DNA of 64,000 bases from Rhodospirillaceae bacterium (lineage in GTDB: Bacteria > Pseudomonadota > Alphaproteobacteria > GCA-2731375): NCBI GenBank assembly GCA_018701215.1, contig JABIWH010000057.1:186001-250000 (forward strand), read 5' to 3'. Each line of letters begins with the position of its first letter. The first letter of the stretch is position 1. Positions 8,474 to 16,681 of this stretch are shown here, piece after piece. The notes below the pieces were generated by a model. That model was not told the origin of the DNA. It was given only the letters and a program-made list of their open reading frames with translations, and did not search any database. A program made the position numbers and the translations under genes.

Positions 8474-9750
8474 TGACGGGCATGAATTCCACCGCGCCGA
8501 TTGCCGTCATTGGCCTTGGCTATGTGGGCCTGCCCCTGGCCGTGGCCCTGGCCCGGCATTGCCCCACCATCGGCTATGATGTGGATAAGACGCGGATCGC
8601 CGAACTGCGGCAGGGCCATGACCGGACCGGCGAGATCGACGCCGCCGTGATGACCGACAGCGCCCTGACCGTGACCGATAACGATGCCGCGATCGCCGGC
8701 TCCGAGGTCTATATCGTCACCGTGCCGACCCCGGTGGATGCTGATAACCAGCCCGATTTGCGCCTGATCCGGGCGGCCTGTGCCAACGTCGGCAAGTTAC
8801 TGGCGGTGGGCGACATCGTGGTTTTTGAAAGCACGGTTTATCCCGGTGTTACGGAAGACATTTGCGGACCGGCCCTGGCGGCGGCCTCCGGCCTGGTCTG
8901 CGGTCAGGAATTTTTTCTGGGCTATTCACCGGAACGGATCAATCCCGGTGACCGGGAACATACCGTCGACAAGATCACCAAGGTAGTTGCCGGCCAGACG
9001 GCGGAAGTTCTCGACCGTCTGGCCGATCTATATGGCCAGGTGACCACGGGCGGTATTCACCGGGCCAAGGACATCAAGACGGCGGAAGCCGCCAAGGTGA
9101 TCGAGAACGCCCAGCGCGACATCAATATCGCCTTTGTCAACGAAGTGGCGGCGATCTGCCAGAAACTGGATATTTCCGTCCACGATGTGTTGGAAGCGGC
9201 GGGTACGAAGTGGAATTTCCTGCCATTTACGCCTGGCCTGGTGGGTGGCCATTGCATTGGCGTCGATCCGTTTTATCTGGCCTATCAGGCCCAGCAATTG
9301 GGCCATGACCCGCAAATCATTCTTTCGGGCCGGCGTCTGAACGATGCCATGGGTGACTTTATCGCCGGCTGTATCGATGAAAACATGTCCGGGCCGGGCC
9401 GGGTGCTGTTGCTGGGTCTGACCTTCAAGGAAAACGTGCCCGATCTGCGCAACACCAAGGTGATCGACGTGGTTACCGGCCTGACCGCGCGGGGCCATGA
9501 TGTCGTGGTGCATGACCCGGTGGCGGATGGGGCGGAAGCCGAGCGTCTGTATGGCTTTCCCTTGCTACCCACGCTGGATGGTCAGGGCGGTTTCGACGCG
9601 ATGGTCGGCGCCGTGCGTCACAATGATTTCCTCGCCCTCGGGCCGGCGGATCTAGCCGGCCTGGTGCGTGAAGGCGGCCTGATCGCGGACATCAAGGGCC
9701 TGTGGCGCGAAATGGAGCGCCCCGCCAACCGGGACTACTGGCAGCTGTAG
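8473..9750 (+). CDS. UDP-N-acetylhexosamine / nucleotide-sugar 6-dehydrogenase (WbpO/TviB type)
   Basis: This 425-aa enzyme belongs to the UDP-glucose/GDP-mannose dehydrogenase family, which oxidises C6 of a nucleotide sugar twice with NAD to give a uronate. The N-terminal domain starts with VIGLGYVGLPLAVALA; STVYPGVTED and GYSPERINPGD follow. The catalytic cysteine is Cys261 in GGHCIGVDPFYLAY, and the C-terminal UDP-binding domain has GLTFKENVPDLRNTKV. These segments match the TviB/WbpO/WecC branch, which acts on UDP-GlcNAc, UDP-GalNAc or UDP-ManNAc, better than Ugd. It is coupled to the sulfoquinovose synthase gene by a one-base overlap, so both products probably feed one surface glycan. 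The exact substrate cannot be settled by eye. Confidence 0.9.
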   Translation: MTGMNSTAPIAVIGLGYVGLPLAVALARHCPTIGYDVDKTRIAELRQGHDRTGEIDAAVMTDSALTVTDNDAAIAGSEVYIVTVPTPVDADNQPDLRLIRAACANVGKLLAVGDIVVFESTVYPGVTEDICGPALAAASGLVCGQEFFLGYSPERINPGDREHTVDKITKVVAGQTAEVLDRLADLYGQVTTGGIHRAKDIKTAEAAKVIENAQRDINIAFVNEVAAICQKLDISVHDVLEAAGTKWNFLPFTPGLVGGHCIGVDPFYLAYQAQQLGHDPQIILSGRRLNDAMGDFIAGCIDENMSGPGRVLLLGLTFKENVPDLRNTKVIDVVTGLTARGHDVVVHDPVADGAEAERLYGFPLLPTLDGQGGFDAMVGAVRHNDFLALGPADLAGLVREGGLIADIKGLWREMERPANRDYWQL

Positions 9751-9836
9751 TTCTAGGGTTGCGGTAGAGGCTCTTTACCAGGGGCCGTCCGGGCCTCACA
9801 ATAGGCCTAGATATATTCCTGAAAGGTACCCTGGTA

Positions 9837-11072
9837 ATGAGCAGTATCGCATTTGAACTTCCCGATGAACTCCGCGCGCTCTGTGATGGGCTGGGCGATT
9901 TCCTCAAGGCCGAGGTTTTTAGCCGCCATGACAAGCATCACGACCTTCTCTCCAACGGCCGCAATACCTATGACGAGAACGGCCGTTATGTGGAGGAAGT
10001 CATCGAGTTGATCCGCGAGGTGCGCATGGCCTCGTCCAAGGCGGGCTATTTCAATATGTGTGTGCCCGAAGAACTCGGCGGAAGCGGCCTCGGCATGCTG
10101 GCTTACTATGTGGCGTGGGAGCATGCCTACCGCACGGCGGGGCCGCACAATTGGCTGGCGATGTATTGCATCAGCCATTGGGCCCTGGGGCCGTCCCGGT
10201 TGTTGGAGCGGGTCACGGCGGAGGCCAGGGCGGAAATGCTTGACGGCATGATCACCGGACGGACCTCCATGTGCTTTGGCATGTCGGAGCCGGGCGCGGG
10301 CTCGGACGCCGCCGCCATGACCACCCGGGCCACGCCGGACGGCAACGGTTGGCGTATCAATGGGCGCAAGATCTGGACCACCAATTCGCCCATCGCCGAT
10401 TACTGCATCATATTCTGCCAGACCGACCCGGAGCGCGCGGCGGCGCGCAAGGGCGGCATCTCCGCCTTTCTGGTACCGACCAGCGCGCCGGGCTTCGAAG
10501 TCGAGAGCATTATCCGCATGCATGGCTCGGTGGGGGGTAACGAGGCGCAATTGGTGTTCGAGGATCTCCGCGTCGAGCCCTATCAATTGGTCGGCGAACT
10601 GCATGATGGCTTCAAGAACGCCGTGTTCGGGGTTTCCATGGGACGCATTTATAATTCCGCCCGGGCGCTTGGTTTGGCCCGCTGGTCGGTGGATCTGGCC
10701 CTGGACTATGCAACACAGCGGCAGGCTTTTGGCAAGCCGATCTCGGAATACCAGGGCGTGACCTTCCCCTTGGCGGAATCGGCGATGGAGCTGCATGCCT
10801 CGCACCTGATGGGCCTGAACGTGGCGCAGTTGCTGGACCGGGGCGAACCGGCGATCAAGGAATTGTCCATGACCAAGGCCTATGCGGTCGAGGTTGGCGT
10901 GCGTGCCATCGACCGGGCCATTCAGGTTCATGGCGCCATGGGCTTCACCAACGAGGTCGGCCTGGCCGAGGCCTATAACGTGGTGCGCGTGGTCAACGTC
11001 GCCGACGGCACCAACGAGATCCTGCGCCGCACCATCGTCCATCGCCTGCTTGGCGGCGACCGGGAGGTTTAG
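9837..11072 (+). CDS. Acyl-CoA dehydrogenase, ACAD10/11-like active site
   Basis: This 411-aa FAD flavoprotein has the full acyl-CoA dehydrogenase fold: CFGMSEPGAGSD (FAD/substrate loop), GRKIWTTNSP, and the C-terminal helical domain with TQRQAFGKPISEYQG and VHGAMGFTNEVGLAEAY. At the position of the usual catalytic Glu (the E of YEGT) it reads VADGTNEI, so the base is predicted to be Asp390. The alternative helix-G Glu used by isovaleryl-CoA dehydrogenases is also absent. Asp here is a feature I associate with ACAD10/ACAD11-type enzymes, whose kinase-like domains have free-standing homologues at 41.8-43.9 kb. AAAGG at 9821-9825 provides a ribosome-binding site for ATG 9837. The substrate is unknown; a branched or hydroxylated acyl-CoA is possible. 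Confidence 0.9.
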   Translation: MSSIAFELPDELRALCDGLGDFLKAEVFSRHDKHHDLLSNGRNTYDENGRYVEEVIELIREVRMASSKAGYFNMCVPEELGGSGLGMLAYYVAWEHAYRTAGPHNWLAMYCISHWALGPSRLLERVTAEARAEMLDGMITGRTSMCFGMSEPGAGSDAAAMTTRATPDGNGWRINGRKIWTTNSPIADYCIIFCQTDPERAAARKGGISAFLVPTSAPGFEVESIIRMHGSVGGNEAQLVFEDLRVEPYQLVGELHDGFKNAVFGVSMGRIYNSARALGLARWSVDLALDYATQRQAFGKPISEYQGVTFPLAESAMELHASHLMGLNVAQLLDRGEPAIKELSMTKAYAVEVGVRAIDRAIQVHGAMGFTNEVGLAEAYNVVRVVNVADGTNEILRRTIVHRLLGGDREV

Positions 11073-11085
11073 GCGGTGCGGCGCC

Positions 11086-12429
11086 TTATTCCGCCGCGTT
11101 CACCCGTCCAAATGCGGCTTCCATCTCGCGGCGGATGATGACGGCTGGGTCGTTTTCGTCGATGACGGCGTCGGTCCAGGTCAAAAGCTCGCCCTCCGTG
11201 ATGTCGCGGGTTAGGGGCACGCCGCCGGCCAGGCCCAGGGGCAGGCCGCCCATGGCCAGGGATTTATCCGCCGGCACCTGTTTGCCCCAGACCATGAAGC
11301 CGCCCTCGCCATCCAGCATCTCGCCTTTTTTCAGGTTCCGCTTGGCCGTGGCCACCACGTCGGAACGAAAGCCGTTTGGCGCGCCCGTTGCTTCATTGCG
11401 GAGCGCGGCGGAGGCGACGGAGATGCCCAGTTCCAGGCCGATCATATGGGTGGGCCGATACAGGGCCGCGTATTGTCCGCTGGCATCGGGCAGCATGTTG
11501 TATTCGCGGAAACACTGGCGGGCATAGTCCGTCTCGCCCTCGATCACGACAAATGTGCCCATGGCCAGATGATTGGGCACGTCGGTGCCGTCCCGATACA
11601 GCGACGATACCACCTCGGTGGTGCCCTCGCGGCTCAGGCTGGCGCCTGGATTGCAGACGTCCGCCAGCTCAAAACGTGTCGCGGCGGGAAAGCTCAACCC
11701 GTCCGCCTGGGGCGTCAACCCGGTGGCATTGCAAACGGCGGTCATCTCGATGCCGGACTTGGTGCCATCCAGAAATGAATTGAACATTTTCAGATTGATC
11801 GAGCCTGGGTCGATCTCGAGATACTGCGTCAGCACATCTGAGACCGTATCGGGTGTCAGTTGATGATAGTCTGGGTGATAGCGTGTGCCCTTGCCGGCGC
11901 AGATCACCTTGAAGCCGCAGGCCCGGGCCCAATCCACATGCTCCGCGATCAGCGCCGGCTGATCACCCCAGGCCAGGGAATAGACCACGCCGGCCTGCTC
12001 GGCCTTACGCGCCAGCAGCGGCCCCGCGACCACGTCGGCCTCCACATTCACCATTATAATGTGCTTGCCGTTAGCGATGGCGGCCAGGCAGTGGCGGATA
12101 CCGATACGCGGGTCGCCGGTGGCATCGATCAGGACTTCCAGACCAGGGTGCGAGATCAACGCCATGGCGTCGTCGCCGATGTGCGTGGCGCCGGACTGCA
12201 TCGCGGCATCCAGCGAGGCGGCGGAAATCTGTTCATGAGACCAGCCGACGTGTTGGCAATTTTCCGCCGCCCGCGCGACATCCAGATCGGCGATGCCCAG
12301 AATATGCAGCCCCGTGGTCAGGCGCGCTTGTGCGAGGAACATGGAGCCGAACTTGCCCGCGCCGATGATGCCGGCCCGAACCGGATTGTTCGCTTCCGCC
12401 CGCGCCGCCAGTAATCTTGCCAAATTCAT
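11086..12429 (-). CDS. NAD(P)-binding oxidoreductase with C-terminal SAF domain
   Basis: This 447-aa protein has an N-terminal Rossmann fold (AGIIGAGKFGSMF, residues 19-31) of the homoserine/aspartate dehydrogenase-like class, a middle catalytic region with conserved AWGDQPALIAEHVDWAR, and a C-terminal part resembling SAF domains (GFRSDVVATAKRNLKKGE onward). Such proteins are often annotated only as NAD(P)-dependent oxidoreductase; some relatives act on branched polyols or hydroxyacids. I start at ATG 12429, preceded by GGGAAAATCACG, instead of an upstream in-frame ATG at 12504 that would overlap the succinate dehydrogenase promoter region. It converges with the acyl-CoA dehydrogenase gene (13 bp between stops). 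The reaction is unknown. Confidence 0.8.
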   Translation of the reverse strand: MNLARLLAARAEANNPVRAGIIGAGKFGSMFLAQARLTTGLHILGIADLDVARAAENCQHVGWSHEQISAASLDAAMQSGATHIGDDAMALISHPGLEVLIDATGDPRIGIRHCLAAIANGKHIIMVNVEADVVAGPLLARKAEQAGVVYSLAWGDQPALIAEHVDWARACGFKVICAGKGTRYHPDYHQLTPDTVSDVLTQYLEIDPGSINLKMFNSFLDGTKSGIEMTAVCNATGLTPQADGLSFPAATRFELADVCNPGASLSREGTTEVVSSLYRDGTDVPNHLAMGTFVVIEGETDYARQCFREYNMLPDASGQYAALYRPTHMIGLELGISVASAALRNEATGAPNGFRSDVVATAKRNLKKGEMLDGEGGFMVWGKQVPADKSLAMGGLPLGLAGGVPLTRDITEGELLTWTDAVIDENDPAVIIRREMEAAFGRVNAAE

Positions 12430-12533
12430 CGTGATTTTCCCAAAATTGCGCTGCCGGCACTCAAGCATGAACCGATGGCCCCGACAAAGGACAAAATAGC
12501 GCACCTTTACGGCACTTTAAGGGCAGCCAACCT

Positions 12534-12562
12534 TTGACAGGGGCGAGCGGTTGGCTAGTATA
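12534..12562 (+). promoter_or_regulatory. Promoter of the sdh operon
   Basis: A perfect -35 TTGACA (12534-12539) is followed after 16 bases by TAGTAT (12556-12561) in the spacer before sdhC. GAGGA at 12592-12596 is the ribosome-binding site, nine bases before the sdhC ATG. This is one of the clearest sigma-70-type promoters in the window. Confidence 0.75.
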
Positions 12563-12605
12563 GCGGCCACACACCTAAAGGCCGGAAGCACGAGGAAATG
12601 TAACG

Positions 12606-12992
12606 ATGGCAGCCGGAAACCGCCCACTTTCACCACATCTGCAAGTCTACCGCTGGCAGATCACCATGGCGCTCTCGATCCTGCACCGGATCACGGGCGT
12701 CGGCCTGGCCCTGGGCCTGTTACTGCTGACCTGGTGGTTGGCGGCGGCGGCCAGCGGACCGGAGTATTTCAATACCGTACACGCCATCATGGGCTCGGAA
12801 ATCGGCCGGGTGCTGTTGTTCGGCTTCACCGTGTCGCTGTATTTCCACCTGTTCAACGGTATCCGACACCTGATCTGGGACGCGGGTTACGGCTTTGAAC
12901 TTGATGTCATGCGGAAATCCGGCTGGCTTGTCCTGGTTATCTCGGTGGTGATGACGCTGCTGACCTTCCTGGTCGGCTATGGGAGTGCATGA
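12606..12992 (+). CDS. sdhC: Succinate dehydrogenase cytochrome b556 subunit
   Basis: SdhC anchors succinate dehydrogenase (complex II) to the inner membrane, binds part of the haem b site and helps form the quinone pocket. The 128-aa protein has the family opening RPLSPHLQVYRWQ, the quinone-site SILHRITG (Ser and Arg) and three hydrophobic segments, with the probable haem ligand in SLYFHLFNGIRHLIWD. It is the first gene of sdhCDAB, has its own promoter and a good ribosome-binding site, and ends three bases before sdhD. Length and motif order are normal. Identification is secure. Confidence 0.97.
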   Translation: MAAGNRPLSPHLQVYRWQITMALSILHRITGVGLALGLLLLTWWLAAAASGPEYFNTVHAIMGSEIGRVLLFGFTVSLYFHLFNGIRHLIWDAGYGFELDVMRKSGWLVLVISVVMTLLTFLVGYGSA

Positions 12993-12995
12993 GTT

Positions 12996-13385
12996 ATGAG
13001 CCAAGGTAGCTTAAGAACACCCCTGGCCCGCGTGCGCGGGCTTGGCTCCGCCAAGGGCGGCACGCATCATTTTTGGATCCAGCGGCTGACCGCCATCGCC
13101 TTGGTGCCGTTGACCATTTGGTTCGCCTTTTCCATCGCCTCGTTGGCGACGGCGGATGCGCCGGCCATCACGGCCTGGATGCAGTCTCCATTACGCGCGA
13201 CGCTGATGCTCAGCTTTTTGCTGGCCGGCTTCTGGCACATGAAGCTGGGCCTGCAAGTGGTGATCGAGGATTACATCCACACCGAATGGACCAAGGTGAC
13301 CTGCCTGATCCTGAATAATCTTATTTCCATCTTCCTCACCCTGGCGGCGACGCTGGCGGTGCTTAAAATGTTGTTAGGGGGCTGA
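12996..13385 (+). CDS. sdhD: Succinate dehydrogenase hydrophobic membrane anchor subunit
   Basis: SdhD is the second membrane anchor of complex II. The 129-aa protein has three predicted transmembrane helices; the N-terminal LARVRGLGSAKGGTHHFWIQ leads into the first helix (RLTAIALVPLTIWFAF), and FWHMKLGLQVVIEDYIHTEW in the second half is typical of alphaproteobacterial SdhD and includes candidate haem-ligand histidine. It is separated by three bases from sdhC upstream and by three bases from sdhA downstream, so it is translated within one operon. Nothing unusual was seen. Confidence 0.96.
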   Translation: MSQGSLRTPLARVRGLGSAKGGTHHFWIQRLTAIALVPLTIWFAFSIASLATADAPAITAWMQSPLRATLMLSFLLAGFWHMKLGLQVVIEDYIHTEWTKVTCLILNNLISIFLTLAATLAVLKMLLGG

Positions 13386-13388
13386 TCT

Positions 13389-15179
13389 ATGTCGCAGGCT
13401 TATGCGATCGAAGACCACACCTATGATGTAGTGGTGGTTGGCGCCGGCGGCTCGGGCCTTCGCGCGACCATGGGTGCGGCCCAGGCCGGCCTGAAAACTG
13501 CCTGTATTTCCAAGGTTTTTCCAACCCGCAGCCACACCGTGGCGGCACAGGGCGGCATTGCCGCCGCCCTCGGCAATATGGGAGAAGACGACTGGCGCTG
13601 GCACATGTACGACACCGTCAAGGGGTCTGACTGGCTGGGCGATCAGGACGCCATCGAATATATGTGCCGCGAAGCACCCCGCGCGGTGTTGGAGTTGGAG
13701 CATATGGGCTTGCCGTTCTCGCGTACGCCCGAGGGTAAGATTTATCAGCGCGCCTTTGGCGGCATGACGACCAATTATGGCGAGGGCATCGCGCAACGCA
13801 CCTGTGCCGCCGCCGACCGTACAGGCCATGCCATTCTGCACACCCTGTACCAGCAGTCCCTGCGTTACGACACGGACTTTTTCATCGAGTATTTCGCGCT
13901 GGATCTGATCATGGACGCCGACGGCGTCTGCCGGGGCGTCATGGCTTGGGATCTGGAGACCGGTGTCATGCACCGCTTCCGGGCCCATATGGTGATCCTG
14001 GCCACGGGCGGTTATGGCCGCACATATTTCTCCTGCACCTCGGCGCATACCTGTACCGGCGATGGCAATGCCATGATGCTGCGGGCTGGTCTGCCGTTGC
14101 AGGATATGGAGTTCGTGCAGTTCCATCCCACCGGTATCTATGGTTCCGGTTGCCTGATTACCGAGGGCGTGCGTGGCGAGGGCGGCTTCCTGGTTAACTC
14201 GGAAGGCGAACGCTTCATGGAGCGTTATGCGCCATCCGCCAAGGATCTGGCCAGCCGCGACGTTGTCAGCCGCTCCATGACCATCGAAATCCGCGAGGGG
14301 CGCGGCATTGGCGCCAACAACGATCACATTGTCTTGCATCTGGATCATCTGGATCCCGCCGTGATCGAGGAACGCCTGCCGGGTATCTCTGAATCGGCAC
14401 GTATTTTTGCCGGCGTCGACGTGACGAAAGAGCCGGTCCCCGTTATTCCCACCGTGCATTACAACATGGGCGGTATTCAGACCAACTATCATGGCGAGGT
14501 CGTGACCCTGAATGGCGATGATCCGGACGCCATCGTGCCGGGTCTGATGGCCCTGGGCGAGGCGGCCTGCGTTTCGGTGCATGGCGCCAACCGCCTTGGT
14601 TCGAATTCGTTGATCGATCTGGTGGTGTTCGGCCGGGCGGCTGGTTTGCGCGTCGCCGATATTGTCACCCCGGGTGCACCGCATCCGGATCTGCCGAAAT
14701 CCCTCGACGACAGCGTGATGGGGCATTTCGACAAAATCCGCCATGCCAAGGGCGGCACCTCGACGGCGACGATCCGCGACAAGATGCAGCGCATCATGCA
14801 GTCCAACTGCGCTGTCTTCCGCACCGGCGAGGTGTTGGAAGAAGGCCAGAAGCTGATTGATGAAGTTTGGGAGATGATGCCGGATTTGGCCGTCTCCGAC
14901 CGTTCCTTGATCTGGAACTCGGATCTGGTCGAGAGCTTGGAGTTGGATAACCTGATGCGCCAGGCGGTGGTTACCATGCATGCGGCGGCCAATCGGACGG
15001 AAAGCCGTGGCGGCCACGCCCGCGAGGACTATCCGGACCGCGACGATGAAAATTGGATGAAGCATACGCTGACCTGGTTTGGTGACGACGGCAAGGTGAA
15101 GATCGATTACCGCCCCGTGCATGACTACACCCTGACGGACGATGTGCAGTACTTCCCGCCCAAGGCGCGGGTTTATTGA
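13389..15179 (+). CDS. sdhA: Succinate dehydrogenase flavoprotein subunit
   Basis: SdhA oxidises succinate to fumarate in the TCA cycle and passes electrons through covalent FAD to SdhB. The 596-aa length is normal. The FAD-binding motif VVVGAGGSGLRATMGAAQAG lies near the N terminus; the histidine that carries FAD covalently is in RSHTVAAQGGIAAAL; the active-site segments QFHPTGIYGSG, RYAPSAKDLASRDVVSR and HGANRLGSNSL are present. The C-terminal HAREDYPDRDDENWMKHTL is the usual end region. It sits third in sdhCDAB, ten bases before sdhB. The long open frame on the opposite strand is a codon-usage shadow. Confidence 0.98.
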   Translation: MSQAYAIEDHTYDVVVVGAGGSGLRATMGAAQAGLKTACISKVFPTRSHTVAAQGGIAAALGNMGEDDWRWHMYDTVKGSDWLGDQDAIEYMCREAPRAVLELEHMGLPFSRTPEGKIYQRAFGGMTTNYGEGIAQRTCAAADRTGHAILHTLYQQSLRYDTDFFIEYFALDLIMDADGVCRGVMAWDLETGVMHRFRAHMVILATGGYGRTYFSCTSAHTCTGDGNAMMLRAGLPLQDMEFVQFHPTGIYGSGCLITEGVRGEGGFLVNSEGERFMERYAPSAKDLASRDVVSRSMTIEIREGRGIGANNDHIVLHLDHLDPAVIEERLPGISESARIFAGVDVTKEPVPVIPTVHYNMGGIQTNYHGEVVTLNGDDPDAIVPGLMALGEAACVSVHGANRLGSNSLIDLVVFGRAAGLRVADIVTPGAPHPDLPKSLDDSVMGHFDKIRHAKGGTSTATIRDKMQRIMQSNCAVFRTGEVLEEGQKLIDEVWEMMPDLAVSDRSLIWNSDLVESLELDNLMRQAVVTMHAAANRTESRGGHAREDYPDRDDENWMKHTLTWFGDDGKVKIDYRPVHDYTLTDDVQYFPPKARVY

Positions 15180-15189
15180 GGATACGGAT

Positions 15190-15972
15190 ATGGTCGAGTT
15201 CAACTTCCCCGCCAATTCCAAGGTCAAGGGCGGCAAATCCCATAAAGCGCCGGCCGGGGCCAAGAATGTGCGTAGCTTTCAGGTCTACCGCTATGATCCC
15301 GATAGCGGTGAAAACCCCCGCACGGATACCTTCGAAGTGGACATGGACGACTGCGGGCCCATGGTTCTGGATGCGCTGATCAAGATCAAGAACGAGATTG
15401 ATCCCACCCTGACTTTCCGGCGTTCCTGCCGGGAAGGCATCTGTGGTTCCTGTGCGATGAATATCGACGGCACCAATACCTTGGCCTGCACCAAGGATTG
15501 CGAGGATGTGAAGGGCGATGTGAAGATCTCCCCGCTGCCGCATCTTGAGATAATCAAGGATCTGGTCGGCGATCTGTCGAATTTCTATGCCCAGTATGCT
15601 TCCATCAAACCATGGCTGGAAACCCAGACCCCGGCCCCGCCCGATAGCGAACGCCTGCAGTCCGAGGATGAACGCCGCCTGATCGACGGCCTCTACGAAT
15701 GCATCCTGTGCGCCTGTTGCTCCACGTCATGCCCCAGTTATTGGTGGAACAGTGACCGTTATCTGGGCCCGGCCGTATTGTTGCAAGCCTACCGCTGGCT
15801 GATTGACAGCCGGGACGAGAGTCAGGGCGAACGACTGGACCAGTTGGAAGATCCGTTCCGCCTGTACCGTTGCCACACCATCATGAATTGCACCAACACC
15901 TGCCCGAAAAGCCTGAACCCGGCCAAAGCCATCGCCGAGATCAAGAAAATGATGGTACAGCGCCAAGTCTGA
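15190..15972 (+). CDS. sdhB: Succinate dehydrogenase iron-sulfur subunit
   Basis: SdhB carries electrons from FAD to quinone through three Fe-S clusters. The 260-aa protein shows the [2Fe-2S] ligands in SCREGICGSCAMNIDG and TLAC, the [4Fe-4S] ligands in CILCACCSTSCPSYWWN and the [3Fe-4S]/[4Fe-4S] ligands in CHTIMNCTNTCPKSLNP. I start at ATG 15190, ten bases after the sdhA stop; an in-frame upstream ATG at 15142 would overlap sdhA by 38 bp and add residues foreign to the family. It is the last operon gene and is followed by a strong intrinsic terminator. Confidence 0.98.
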   Translation: MVEFNFPANSKVKGGKSHKAPAGAKNVRSFQVYRYDPDSGENPRTDTFEVDMDDCGPMVLDALIKIKNEIDPTLTFRRSCREGICGSCAMNIDGTNTLACTKDCEDVKGDVKISPLPHLEIIKDLVGDLSNFYAQYASIKPWLETQTPAPPDSERLQSEDERRLIDGLYECILCACCSTSCPSYWWNSDRYLGPAVLLQAYRWLIDSRDESQGERLDQLEDPFRLYRCHTIMNCTNTCPKSLNPAKAIAEIKKMMVQRQV

Positions 15973-15995
15973 CATACCGGCATACCGAACGTATC

Positions 15996-16034
15996 AATCG
16001 GGTCGCCGGATAACTTCGGCGGCCCGATTTTTTT
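15996..16034 (+). terminator. Intrinsic terminator of sdhCDAB
   Basis: The arms 15996-16008 and 16017-16029 form a 13-bp GC-rich stem (one G-U pair) with an 8-base loop, followed by a run of T to 16034. It lies 24 bp after the sdhB stop. Confidence 0.88.
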
Positions 16035-16061
16035 GTGAGTTTTTTTATGGGGAAAAGAAAG

Positions 16062-16670
16062 ATGTATGCACCCAAGCATTTCGCCCTGGACGATCCCGCC
16101 CAGCAGCAGGCCTTGATGGCCGATTATCCCTTCGCGCAGTTGATCACCGTCGATGGTGATGGCCTGCCGCAGGCGGCCTATCTGCCCATGCTGTATAGGC
16201 GGGGGCGGTTGGAATTGCACATGGCCAAGGCCAATCCGCAATGGCAGCATTTTCAGAATGGTGCCGAGGTGTTGTGTGCCTTTAAGGGCGAGCACGGCTA
16301 TATCTCGCCGTCATGGTATGCTGGCGCGCCCAATGTCCCGACCTGGAACTCTGTTGTCCTGCATGTCTATGGCAAGCCCCGTCTAATCGAGGATCCGGTC
16401 GAAAAGAAGGCCATGATGACCCGTTTGGTCGATGCCATGGAGGCTGGTTTTGATGAACCTTGGCGCATGGAATTGCCGGAAAAGTACGAGATGGGCATGC
16501 TTTCGGGCATCGCGGCGGTGGAGATCGAGATCACCCGCATGCAAGGCAAGGCCAAGCTGAGCCAGAACCGCAAGCCGGAAGACGCCAAGGGCGCCATCGC
16601 CGGTCTGCGTGCCACGGGCCGGGCGGAGGATGCGAGACTGGCCGACTTGATGGCGGAACAATTGGCATAG
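16062..16670 (+). CDS. PaiB-like FMN-binding protein
   Basis: This 202-aa protein belongs to the PaiB family (FMN-binding split-barrel fold), members of which are annotated as negative transcriptional regulators or flavin-dependent proteins. The N terminus MYAPKHFALDD and the stretch WYAGAPNVPTWNSVVLHVYG are family hallmarks; the C-terminal GMLSGIAAVEIEITRMQGKAKLSQ is also conserved. I start at ATG 16062 after GGGGAAAAGAAAG; an in-frame GTG at 16035 overlaps the terminator and an ATG at 16047 is possible but would cost the ribosome-binding site. The next SDR gene begins 11 bp after its stop, so they probably share a transcript. The physiological role is not known. Confidence 0.87.
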   Translation: MYAPKHFALDDPAQQQALMADYPFAQLITVDGDGLPQAAYLPMLYRRGRLELHMAKANPQWQHFQNGAEVLCAFKGEHGYISPSWYAGAPNVPTWNSVVLHVYGKPRLIEDPVEKKAMMTRLVDAMEAGFDEPWRMELPEKYEMGMLSGIAAVEIEITRMQGKAKLSQNRKPEDAKGAIAGLRATGRAEDARLADLMAEQLA

Positions 16671-16681
16671 GGAGAGTGTCG

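Noticed and set aside
9807..11042. 411-codon open frame antisense to the acyl-CoA dehydrogenase gene
   Set aside because: His/Gly/Gln-rich product typical of a GC-rich antisense shadow; no family similarity.
13374..15263. 629-codon open frame antisense to sdhA
   Set aside because: It mirrors the codon bias of sdhA, has no recognisable domain, and lies across a gene of certain identity.
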